Assembly: GCA_937983055.1 (NCBI GenBank)
Contig: CALJLA010000064.1
Coordinates: forward strand, 1-14,935
Source of the DNA: an uncultured Pseudomonadota bacterium
GTDB lineage: Bacteria > Pseudomonadota > Gammaproteobacteria > Burkholderiales > Eutrophovitaceae
Direction: 5' to 3'
Length of the DNA stretch: 14,935 nt
This document shows, in pieces, positions 7,321-12,824 of the stretch (the first letter of the stretch is position 1; each line of letters starts with the position of its first letter). The position numbers and the translations under genes were made by a program. The notes beneath the pieces are model-generated. The model was given only the letters and a program-made list of their open reading frames with translations, did not search any database and was not told the DNA's origin.

Positions 7321-8070
7321 TTACACCGGCGTCAGGTTCAGCATGATGCCGGTGAGGTGGCTGGCACGCGCCGACGCGAGATAGGCGACGGTGTCGGCGA
7401 CCTGTTCGGGTTGATGCATGCGCACGCCTTCGAGCAGTTCCTGCCAGCGCGACTCGTCGCCGAACTTCTGCTTGGCGAAATTCTTGTTCAGGCTGATGAT
7501 GCGATCGGTCATCGTCGCGCCCGGGTGCAGGCCGAGCACGCGCACACCGTGCGCGATCGAACCCTTGCCGACGCCCTTGGTGAATGCGCCGAGCGCCGCG
7601 TTGCCGGCGGTGCCGCAGATGTATTCGGCCGGATGCGTCTCGCCCGCCATGCCGATCACGTTGACGATCACGCCGCGGCCGCGTTTCTGCATTGCGCCGA
7701 GCACGGCGCGCGTCAGGTTGATGTAGCCGAACACCTTCAGGTCCCAGGCGTGGCGCCATTTTTCCTCGTCCAGGTCGACCAGGCTGCCGCCGGGAATGTC
7801 GCCGGCATTGTTGACCAGGATGTCGATCGCACCGGCGTCCGCGGCGAGCCGGTCCGCGGCGTTCTTTGCCCGCAGATCGACTTCGTGGGTATCGACCCTG
7901 ACGCCGTACTTCTTCGCGATCTCCGCCGCAGCCCTGGCCAGCAGGTCTTTGGAACGCGCGGCCAGCCGGACGTTGGCGCCTTCGGCGGCGAAGGCATGCG
8001 CGCAGGCAAGGCCGATGCCCTTTGAGCTGCCGGTGATCAACACCGATTTGCCTTTCAGTTCCAGATCCAT
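7321..8070 (-). CDS. Atypical SDR family protein lacking the catalytic lysine
   Basis: A 249-aa SDR-fold protein with an intact cofactor loop TGSSKGIG (13-20), Arg in LAARSKDLL (36-44), which usually favours NADP(H), VDLR (64-67) and NNAG (87-90). The catalytic tetrad is altered: Lys112 stands where classical SDRs have Asn (DLKVFG), no Ser is found in NVIGMAGE, and Tyr150 is followed by ICGT, so the essential YxxxK lysine is Thr154. I recall a subfamily with YICG(S/T)AGNA in place of YxxxK, so this is probably a lineage feature and not decay. It may bind NADPH without classic catalysis or use another mechanism. ATG 8070 has GGAG upstream. A TACGCT -10-like hexamer is at 8112-8117 on the same strand. 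It converges on the amidase. Confidence 0.88.
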   Translation of the reverse strand: MDLELKGKSVLITGSSKGIGLACAHAFAAEGANVRLAARSKDLLARAAAEIAKKYGVRVDTHEVDLRAKNAADRLAADAGAIDILVNNAGDIPGGSLVDLDEEKWRHAWDLKVFGYINLTRAVLGAMQKRGRGVIVNVIGMAGETHPAEYICGTAGNAALGAFTKGVGKGSIAHGVRVLGLHPGATMTDRIISLNKNFAKQKFGDESRWQELLEGVRMHQPEQVADTVAYLASARASHLTGIMLNLTPV

Positions 8071-8137
8071 TTCATGTCTCCATAAAACTAATAATGCCGT
8101 TCGTTAAAGAGAGCGTAGCCGACCCTGTTGCAGAAGA

Positions 8138-8239
8138 CCGAGATTGCCGGCGGCATTGCCACCGGCCCGAGCACCGGTGCATCAGTTGCGGCAAGTTGTG
8201 GGGACAGGGGGCAACAGAATCTGCGCCCCAAAATCTCGG
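8138..8239. repeat. About 100-bp intergenic segment bounded by CCGAGATT inverted repeats
   Basis: CCGAGATT at 8138-8145 is inverted perfectly as AATCTCGG at 8232-8239. Inside is the second copy of the GGGrGC palindrome (8207-8229) and a CCGGCGG...CCACCGG stretch. The layout is like a tiny non-autonomous element, but 8-bp ends without a visible target duplication are weak proof. Confidence 0.3.
8207..8229. repeat. Intergenic inverted repeat, copy 2 (GGGGGCAA...GCGCCCC)
   Basis: Five-base-pair stem ggggc (8208-8212) / gcccc (8225-8229) around a 12-base loop. It shares GGGrGCAA and ACArAATCTGCkCCC with the copy at 5575-5601, in the same orientation. GGGGACAG lies just upstream (8200-8207). I have a vague memory of similar GGGGACAG...CTGnCCCC sequences around REP-associated transposases in betaproteobacteria; this was not verified. 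Confidence 0.4.
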
Positions 8240-8471
8240 ACGACGGCTGGACGGGGTATGGCTCGCAAAGAAGTAACGATCAGGAAGGCGAAGCCCGTTA
8301 ATGCGGGGCCTACGTATGACCAAGCGCCATACTGGTCTCAAGAAACGTCTTTATACAATTATGCAGGCCTGACCCGGTTACATTCTCCTTGCGATATCCC
8401 ATCTCAGGACGTCGCAGGGGCTTCACTCGCACTCTTTACACGGGGCGGCTAATGGGCGACCCGCCGAAGGC
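8240..8471. other. Non-coding stretch at the left border of the low-GC insert
   Basis: No convincing gene. The sequence changes here from GC-rich to near-neutral composition, with AT-rich patches such as tttatacaattatg at about 8349-8362. A cassette-end site would be expected close to 8449-8493; only a very degenerate inverted pair (ggctaat ... ttcagcc) is present. This may be the decayed left end of the cassette array. Confidence 0.4.
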
Positions 8472-9425
8472 TCAAAAGACGCGCTTCAGCCACTCCACAA
8501 TGTGTGGCCACACGAAGCTTAGAAATACAACACTCGGGACAGTGACTCCGACAAACTTCAGCCACGTTCTCCAGTAACCGAGTCGAGATTTACTTCGCCC
8601 AATGCCCAGCACCAAGTTAGGGCAAATTGAAAGCATCGCACAAACGAAAAGCCCGCCAAACACTATGATCGCAAACCAGCTAGGCATTTCGACCCGCAGT
8701 TCCTGAGGGGCCTCTTTGGCGTGAAAGCGCACCAAGAGTTCTAGTGCGCTCGCAACCTCCTCATCGGAGATACCCTCCATTAGCATTTCTCTGGCGGCTA
8801 CTCTCAGTTGCTCCTCGACCACCTCTGATTGCGTTGGCACTGCTTGAGAAAGCAATACAACTAGAACTAGCCAAACGAACCAGTGAAACCCTGTAATTCT
8901 TCTCCAAACTCTTTGCCAGGTTGGGGCCTGGTTCGCCATGGCCCAATGTTGAAGTGCCGAAAATGCCTCACGTGCGCTCTTTGCGGTTTCTGGAGAGGCT
9001 GCTATGCGCAAAGCAGCATTCTCGAATAGTCCCGCACGTAACTGTAGGCGAGCATTGCGTTTAGGGCCGTAAACTTCGACTTCGATACCAATTGGAGCCT
9101 CATCGTGCAATTCTGGATTCGCTAAGAGGTCCTCGAGTGTCTCATCCTGAATATACTTCGAGTGAGATAGCATGAGCTTGGCGCTTCGGCGAAGTTTCAT
9201 CCTCGGCGTTATCTGCTCTCGCCACCACATGCGCTTCTCGTCCAGACCGTCCGAAGTATTGCCCTTGATCGACTGCTCGATCTCCTCCTCAATTAGTTGA
9301 GCTGTGTCAATTTCGAACCGTTCATAAATGCCATCCATCGCCCTGTCGAGATCGAGTAGTGCGTCCCGGCTGAGCAGCCAGGGACCATCAAATCTCTTTT
9401 CGAGGGTATAAACAAGAGCACTCAT
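8472..9425 (-). CDS. Predicted three-helix membrane protein, unknown family
   Basis: I do not recognise this 317-aa protein. Residues 1-175 are soluble, rich in Glu, Arg and Leu with probable helices (for example AQLIEEEIEQSIKG, 42-55), and contain a short strand-like region PIGIEVEVYGPKRNARLQL (111-129). A first membrane helix is at about 181-197 (HWFVWLVLVVLLSQAV). A charged helical loop follows to about 248 (VVEEQLRVAAREMLMEGISD), then helices at about 250-275 and 289-311, and the charged tail EWLKRVF. The ATG at 9425 directly abuts the TAG of the small upstream ORF with no ribosome binding site, so translation is probably coupled. Together with the EVE-HNH gene it forms cassette 3. A membrane partner or effector of a nuclease system is possible but is inference. 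Codon use is visibly less GC-rich than in the chromosomal genes. Confidence 0.8.
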   Translation of the reverse strand: MSALVYTLEKRFDGPWLLSRDALLDLDRAMDGIYERFEIDTAQLIEEEIEQSIKGNTSDGLDEKRMWWREQITPRMKLRRSAKLMLSHSKYIQDETLEDLLANPELHDEAPIGIEVEVYGPKRNARLQLRAGLFENAALRIAASPETAKSAREAFSALQHWAMANQAPTWQRVWRRITGFHWFVWLVLVVLLSQAVPTQSEVVEEQLRVAAREMLMEGISDEEVASALELLVRFHAKEAPQELRVEMPSWFAIIVFGGLFVCAMLSICPNLVLGIGRSKSRLGYWRTWLKFVGVTVPSVVFLSFVWPHIVEWLKRVF

Positions 9426-9566
9426 CTAAGCGGCATAAGCATCAAGGTGACACTTCGGGTCAGACTCGATTCTCTTGTCCGTCATCGTTCGGCCCGGGCA
9501 GGGAAATTGTGTCAAGCCCACTTCCTCCTTTATGCTCTCCAATCGAGTGTACGTAACAGCCGTCAC
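9426..9566 (-). CDS. Possible 29-46-residue coupling ORF between nuclease and membrane protein
   Basis: A short open frame ends with TAG directly before the ATG of the membrane-protein gene. Two starts are plausible. A GTG at 9566 overlaps the nuclease stop as GTGA and gives 46 residues. A TTG at 9515, eight bases after a strong AAGGAGG (minus strand, 9530-9524), gives 29 residues. The C-terminal part reads MTDKRIESDPKCHLDAYAA. No family is recognised. The strong Shine-Dalgarno and the zero-gap junction favour translation, perhaps mainly as a device to couple the two flanking genes. Against it stand the short length and the rare start codons. Confidence 0.35.
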   Translation of the reverse strand: MTAVTYTRLESIKEEVGLTQFPCPGRTMTDKRIESDPKCHLDAYAA

Positions 9567-10384
9567 TTCGTGACCGGCGAAATAAGGGTTTCGATTGCAC
9601 GACAACCGCCACCTCTGTGAACTATGGCATGACAGTTGGCACACAAAACGGCGAGGTCCTTAAGCTTCGTCAACACAGGCGTGTTTGCTTCTGCAAGTGG
9701 GCGTAAGTGATGCACTTGAGCATAACCGGCGCCAGCAATTCCATAGGTTGCTTCAAAATCAAAGTTGCAGCCGGGCACCTCACAGCGAATACGCCCATCG
9801 CGGCTTCGACTGCGCGCTTCCGCAAGTTTCGCATCTCGAAGGGCGCGCTCGCGAGCACGATGGCTGACAAACCCGCGTCGCTGTTCGCCTTCCATTGCGC
9901 CCAGTTCCGGATCTCCTTTGCCAAGTGGCTGGCCATCGACTCCGAGGTGCTTTGACCACGCCTCCGAGAGTGCGAGCGCAACCTCGTCTGGTATAAAGTT
10001 TCCCGATGCAGGGGCATCCAACTGAACTTTGGATAGCGGTCCGGTTGCGTTGACGCGTAGGTCTAAAGGCACACTCACACTGGGATCAAGTAGTGCGTCA
10101 GCGACAAACACAATGAAGTGGGCTTGCTCGCCTGTTGCCGCGCGGTCGCTGTTCCAGTGAGGCGCCGCAAAGGGTGCTTTAGTAACCCAACCAGAGGCAA
10201 TGATGCCTTTGGGCTCGACGCCTTGGCGCAGCAAGAAGACTCGGGATCCGACAGGGATGCTGCGAGAGTTCCCGCAACTCCAGCGTTGCTCGACAGGCGT
10301 GCCATTTTCAACGCTCTCGGCAATGTCAGCGAGGCCCGCCCAATGCCAGTTCTTCGGGTTCCAGGTGAGGAGATAGGCTGACAT
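9563..10384 (-). CDS. EVE/PUA-like domain fused to HNH endonuclease, probable modification-dependent restriction enzyme
   Basis: A 273-aa protein in two parts. Residues 1-145 look like an EVE (PUA-superfamily) domain that binds modified bases: YLLTWNPKNWHW at the start, then IPVGSRVFLLRQG and KGIIASGWVTKAPF (43-72), with several Trp residues (8, 13, 15, 35, 66, 77) available for a base pocket. Residues 198-257 are a McrA-like HNH nuclease: zinc cysteines C201 and C206, catalytic VHHLRPL (His225/226), LCANCHAIVH with C248, C251, H252 and H256. A charged linker joins them. EVE-HNH fusions are known as type IV enzymes cutting DNA with modified cytosine, an anti-phage role. The ATG at 10384 lies 13 bases after the attC core box, typical of a cassette gene, with no good ribosome binding site. 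It is followed by a coupled small ORF and a membrane protein. Confidence 0.87.
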   Translation of the reverse strand: MSAYLLTWNPKNWHWAGLADIAESVENGTPVEQRWSCGNSRSIPVGSRVFLLRQGVEPKGIIASGWVTKAPFAAPHWNSDRAATGEQAHFIVFVADALLDPSVSVPLDLRVNATGPLSKVQLDAPASGNFIPDEVALALSEAWSKHLGVDGQPLGKGDPELGAMEGEQRRGFVSHRARERALRDAKLAEARSRSRDGRIRCEVPGCNFDFEATYGIAGAGYAQVHHLRPLAEANTPVLTKLKDLAVLCANCHAIVHRGGGCRAIETLISPVTK

Positions 10385-10397
10385 GATCGTGTGTGGC

Positions 10398-10487
10398 GGC
10401 TAACGTCCACGCTAACCGGCGCGCGCGGCACGGCGGCTCAATAGCTGCGACGCCCGCGCGCGCGTCCGGTGCGGCGTGCTGTTAGGG
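10398..10487 (-). other. attC recombination site closing cassette 2
   Basis: On the minus strand a 90-base imperfect palindrome runs from CCCTAAC (R'', 10487-10481) to GTTAGCC (R', 10404-10398). The arms pair over most of their length: the left arm GGCTAACGTCCACGCTAACC matches the inverted right arm CCCTAACAGCACGCCGCACC, followed by GC-repeat stretches on both sides and a central loop near 10440. The cassette 2 gene uses TAA inside the R'' box as its stop codon (10482-10484), a common cassette arrangement. Confidence 0.82.
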
Positions 10488-10895
10488 CTCACCTGCTCCA
10501 ATCCTCTTGCGAAACGTTTTCGGGCCCGCGAATGTGTTGGCGTCGGGTAGCGGAGGATTGATCTTATAGTCACCGTCCTCGCCGAGGCTCCATTTATTAT
10601 TTTTGATATTGACGTTGACCTCGCCTTTCGAGAAGACCCAGCCTTCACTCCCGGGTACCAGCAGGACCAGGTAGTAGTTGTCCAACGCATTGAGGAAGTC
10701 AATGACCTCTTTTCCAACACCCCAAAATGGCTTCTTGGAGCGGCTGATCTTGATGATTAGAAAGCGGCCCTCAAAAAGGAAGTAGTTGGAGCGTTTGAAC
10801 ATCTTTCGGAACCCAGCGTAGAGCTCATCTCCCAGCTGAGGTTCGGTTGCGCCGATAGCTTCAACGAACTTCGCGATGTCGGCGTCGGCTGCCAC
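10482..10895 (-). CDS. Cassette-encoded 137-aa protein, unknown function
   Basis: No family is recognised. The product is soluble with no signal or membrane segment. Its middle shows alternating strands and one helix: SNYFLFEGRFLIIKISRSKK (36-55), a helix around GKEVIDFLNALD (61-72), then NYYLVLLVPGSEGWVFSKGE. The order beta-beta-alpha-beta with Glu and Lys in EGRFLIIKIS faintly recalls the core of restriction-endonuclease-like folds, but the key PD...ExK pattern is not clear, so no function is assigned. The start is GTG 10895, ten bases after the attC core box and without a good ribosome binding site. The stop TAA lies inside the R'' box of its own attC. It is the only gene of cassette 2. 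Confidence 0.75.
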   Translation of the reverse strand: MAADADIAKFVEAIGATEPQLGDELYAGFRKMFKRSNYFLFEGRFLIIKISRSKKPFWGVGKEVIDFLNALDNYYLVLLVPGSEGWVFSKGEVNVNIKNNKWSLGEDGDYKINPPLPDANTFAGPKTFRKRIGAGEP

Positions 10896-10905
10896 TTTTG
10901 GTGAG

Positions 10906-10983
10906 CCCTAACGATCGGGCTCAGCCGCAGGAGCCGGCGGGCAGAGCCCGCCGGTGACTGTCGACTGCAACCCGTGGTTAGGC
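10906..10983 (-). other. attC recombination site closing cassette 1
   Basis: On the minus strand a 78-base palindrome runs from GCCTAAC (R'', 10983-10977) to GTTAGGG (R', 10912-10906). The tip is a perfect 9-bp stem (ccggcgggc / gcccgccgg) with a three-base loop AGA, and the outer arms pair imperfectly with the small bulges expected of attC folding. It lies between the stop of the gene at 11001 and the start of the gene at 10895, with only short gaps on each side. Confidence 0.85.
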
Positions 10984-11000
10984 CGCTTGGCTCGCATAGG

Positions 11001-11531
11001 CTACGCCCTCCGTGAGGAGACCAAAGCCCCAACTATTATGAACAGCAGGAAGTAGACAATCACTGCAACAAGTAACAGCACCCATAGACTACGCTTCTTT
11101 TGAGCATAGGTTGTTTCAGCATTCGCACAGATTGATCGTGTGACCATATTGCCGAACCTGTACCCCGCGTAACCAAGTAGCACTGCGGATAACCCTGCCC
11201 ACAAGGCCCCAAGGAGAACCCCTGCTTGATTCAGCGCATACTGGACCGGCGACCACGCCGCCATCATGAACACCAGTTTGCTGGTCATTGCGAGCTTGCT
11301 TTTGTATAACTCGCGTGCAAGGTTCTCCTCGGCGGCATACTCTTTCACCGGTGCGGCCGTCGCATACCGGGCGAGTATGTCTTGATTGATTCCCTTTTCA
11401 GCGAAGACAGTATCCAGCGCAGCGACCGCCTCGGCAGCAAGATTCTCTCGCTTGCCATGGAGTTCGACGAGTTCGTCTCCGTCCATCGCTCTATACCGCG
11501 CGACAAAATGCGAAAGCTTCTTCGGGTCCAT
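11001..11531 (-). CDS. Cassette-encoded small membrane protein with helical N-terminal domain
   Basis: A 176-aa protein, family unknown by name. Residues 1-75 are soluble and helical: HFVARYRAMDGDELVELHGK then NLAAEAVAALDTVFAEKGI. This resembles a short motif of the form YR-D-ELx-L...Lt-eA-xAL--EL-xRGI that I know from many small bacterial proteins of unknown role. Two or three hydrophobic helices follow (about 84-97, 100-122 and 149-171), ending in the basic tail SSRRA. The ATG at 11531 lies six bases after the GTTAGGC cassette-start box, so there is almost no leader and no ribosome binding site. A TATAAA hexamer at 11549-11554 could be a -10 element. The stop is 17 bases before the attC site. 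It is the first cassette of the array in the reading direction. Confidence 0.8.
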   Translation of the reverse strand: MDPKKLSHFVARYRAMDGDELVELHGKRENLAAEAVAALDTVFAEKGINQDILARYATAAPVKEYAAEENLARELYKSKLAMTSKLVFMMAAWSPVQYALNQAGVLLGALWAGLSAVLLGYAGYRFGNMVTRSICANAETTYAQKKRSLWVLLLVAVIVYFLLFIIVGALVSSRRA

Positions 11532-11537
11532 ATAGCG

Positions 11538-11631
11538 GCCTAACTAGATTTATACGGCATTAGAAAGTCACTACATTTAGTGACAGGTCGCTACTAATTC
11601 ATACGAGTGTCTATATGTACAAACATTAGCC
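11538..11631 (-). other. Cassette-start core site GTTAGGC within an AT-rich imperfect palindrome (attI or degenerate attC)
   Basis: GTTAGGC (minus strand, 11544-11538) is a good recombination core. Going upstream on that strand, 11631-11625 reads GGCTAAT, a degraded partner box. The arms between them match partly (TTTaTAC/TTTgTAC, TAGA, CACT, TTAG), with a perfect 7-bp hairpin at 11567-11584 (gtcacta, loop catt, tagtgac). It could be a degenerate attC, or the remains of an attI site at the head of the array. Confidence 0.45.
11549..11554 (-). promoter_or_regulatory. Candidate -10 box driving the cassette array
   Basis: TATAAA on the minus strand, 18 bases before the first cassette's ATG. It matches the -10 consensus well, but no good -35 lies 16-18 bp upstream. 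If active it would give a nearly leaderless transcript reading the cassettes in order. Confidence 0.25.
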
Positions 11632-11643
11632 CCGGCGAACAAA

Positions 11644-11661
11644 CATGACAATAGGGTCATG
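11644..11661 (-). terminator. Hairpin with short T-run after the DUF1353 gene
   Basis: Perfect 6-bp stem catgac/gtcatg with loop aatagg. On the minus strand it is followed by TTTGTT. It stands 56 bp downstream of the stop of the DUF1353 gene and just before the cassette array, so it is a plausible weak terminator. Confidence 0.4.
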
Positions 11662-11716
11662 CAACCCGCCGGCGCAAATAGGGGCCTGACGTTGGCTTGC
11701 CGTCCAACTGCGCTCG

Positions 11717-12697
11717 CTACTCCGGCACCTCGAATATCAGCACCCCACCCGCCGCGTCGATGTCGACCCGGTCGCGCACCAGGCCTTTGCTGCGCTCGTC
11801 CACGGTGAAGGGCTGTTCGGTGTGCAGGGCGTGGAGGGTTGCCGGGGTGAGAACGCCCGCTTCGGCAAACTGCGGGATCTCGTTGCCCGGCCAGGGCTGG
11901 ACGGCGGCCAGGTTGATGCCGGGCTGCACGTTCGCCATCAGGCCGAGCTTCGCGGTGGAGGCGTAGAAATCCTTGCTGGCGAACACCGTCCGGTAGGCGT
12001 CGCTGCTGGCCTGGATGTTTTCCGCGCTCGCGAGGACCGGGCCTTCGGAGGACACATCGAGAATCCGACCCCCGGTCGTGCGCAGGGTCTTGGCCACCGC
12101 GGTGGCCTTGCTCAGCGCGAACGCCAGCACATCGGGATCGGAAAGGTCGACCGTCGGCGAATCCACCAGCGCCATCGCCACCGTGGGCGTGGTGGTACAC
12201 GAGGCGCCGCCGCCGGGCGTCTCGACGCAGGTGTGCGAGAACGACACCCGCGGCTGCAGCTTCCAGTTGGGGCCGAAGGTGGACACCGCCCAGTACAGGA
12301 ACTCCGCCTTCCAGCGTTCGACGCCGGAGGCGCGCATGCCGAAGTAAAAGTTGCGGTGGGTGTCGCGCGCGTCGCGCTCGCGCGTGCGGCAGTAGTGATC
12401 GTGAATCACCGAGGCGTTGATGTACCTGCCTTCGAACGGCCCGCCGATGAAAGTCCAGAAAAACTGCGGAATCGACGCGCCGTCGACCTCGGTGCCGGCG
12501 GGCGTCAGCCACCGCAGCCCGTCGGGGTCCTCGAAGCGGAAGTCGGCTTCCAGCCTGAAAGTCGGCCGGGGCCGCGCGTCGATATTGAACTCGCCGCGCA
12601 GGCTGTCCAGGAATCTGCCGAAGTATTGCTGCGACAGCGCAGTCGAAGGCAGCGACGCCGCCAGTACCAGGAGCACAGTCCAGACGATCTTGGTCAT
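11717..12697 (-). CDS. Exported DUF1353-domain protein with C-terminal extension
   Basis: A 326-aa protein with a Sec signal peptide (MTKIVWTVLLVLAASLPSTA, cleavage probably after LS at 22). Residues about 50-145 carry the DUF1353 pattern: VDGASIPQFFWTFIGGPFEG (71-90), ASVIHDHYC (95-103) and WKAEFLYWAVSTFGPNW (129-145). DUF1353 proteins are usually short and often encoded by phages or found near tail or cell-wall genes; their activity is not established. Here an additional 180-residue C-terminal part of unknown type contains repeated Asp/Val-rich stretches (for example VDSPTVDLSDPDVLAFALSK), two Cys at 157 and 167, and a low-complexity GGGAS segment. ATG 12697 has GGAGG seven bases upstream. 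Probably periplasmic or outer-membrane associated. It is the first gene right of the cassette array. Confidence 0.85.
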   Translation of the reverse strand: MTKIVWTVLLVLAASLPSTALSQQYFGRFLDSLRGEFNIDARPRPTFRLEADFRFEDPDGLRWLTPAGTEVDGASIPQFFWTFIGGPFEGRYINASVIHDHYCRTRERDARDTHRNFYFGMRASGVERWKAEFLYWAVSTFGPNWKLQPRVSFSHTCVETPGGGASCTTTPTVAMALVDSPTVDLSDPDVLAFALSKATAVAKTLRTTGGRILDVSSEGPVLASAENIQASSDAYRTVFASKDFYASTAKLGLMANVQPGINLAAVQPWPGNEIPQFAEAGVLTPATLHALHTEQPFTVDERSKGLVRDRVDIDAAGGVLIFEVPE

Positions 12698-12824
12698 GGG
12701 TTCCTCCTTGGAATCAATCGGGAGGAAGTACGGTCAGGCGCCAGCGCCTTTAGGTCGCTCGGACGACGCCAAACCGCCTATCCAGTCTTTCCGAAGTGCG
12801 CAATACGCTCGTCATCCAGTCACG

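Larger units (their letters stand above)
8472..11544 (-). mobile_element. Integron cassette array without integrase (CALIN), three cassettes
   Basis: Genes on the minus strand are separated by two long imperfect palindromes that begin with a YYYAAC box and end with a GTTRRR box, the anatomy of attC sites. Cassette starts are GTTAGGC (11538-11544), GTTAGGG (10906-10912) and GTTAGCC (10398-10404). The attC that closes cassette 1 starts with GCCTAAC and the one that closes cassette 2 starts with CCCTAAC; each is the exact reverse complement of its own cassette start. The genes lie tightly between sites, and base composition is lower in G+C than the flanks, especially at 8480-9550. No integrase gene lies in the window. 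The left end of cassette 3 has no clear attC. Whether an integrase exists elsewhere in the genome cannot be seen. Confidence 0.75.

Noticed and set aside
8072..8341. 89-codon minus-strand frame upstream of the third SDR gene
   Set aside because: It crosses the repeat-containing intergenic segment, has no family features and overlaps the promoter of the SDR.
9645..10017. Other frames over the nuclease gene
   Set aside because: The HNH and EVE-like motifs are in one continuous frame (9563-10384); the others show no domain.
12736..12749. Palindrome aggcgc-ca-gcgcct as terminator or operator before the DUF1353 gene
   Set aside because: The loop is too small, no T-run follows on the minus strand, and a single GC-rich palindrome of this size is expected by chance.
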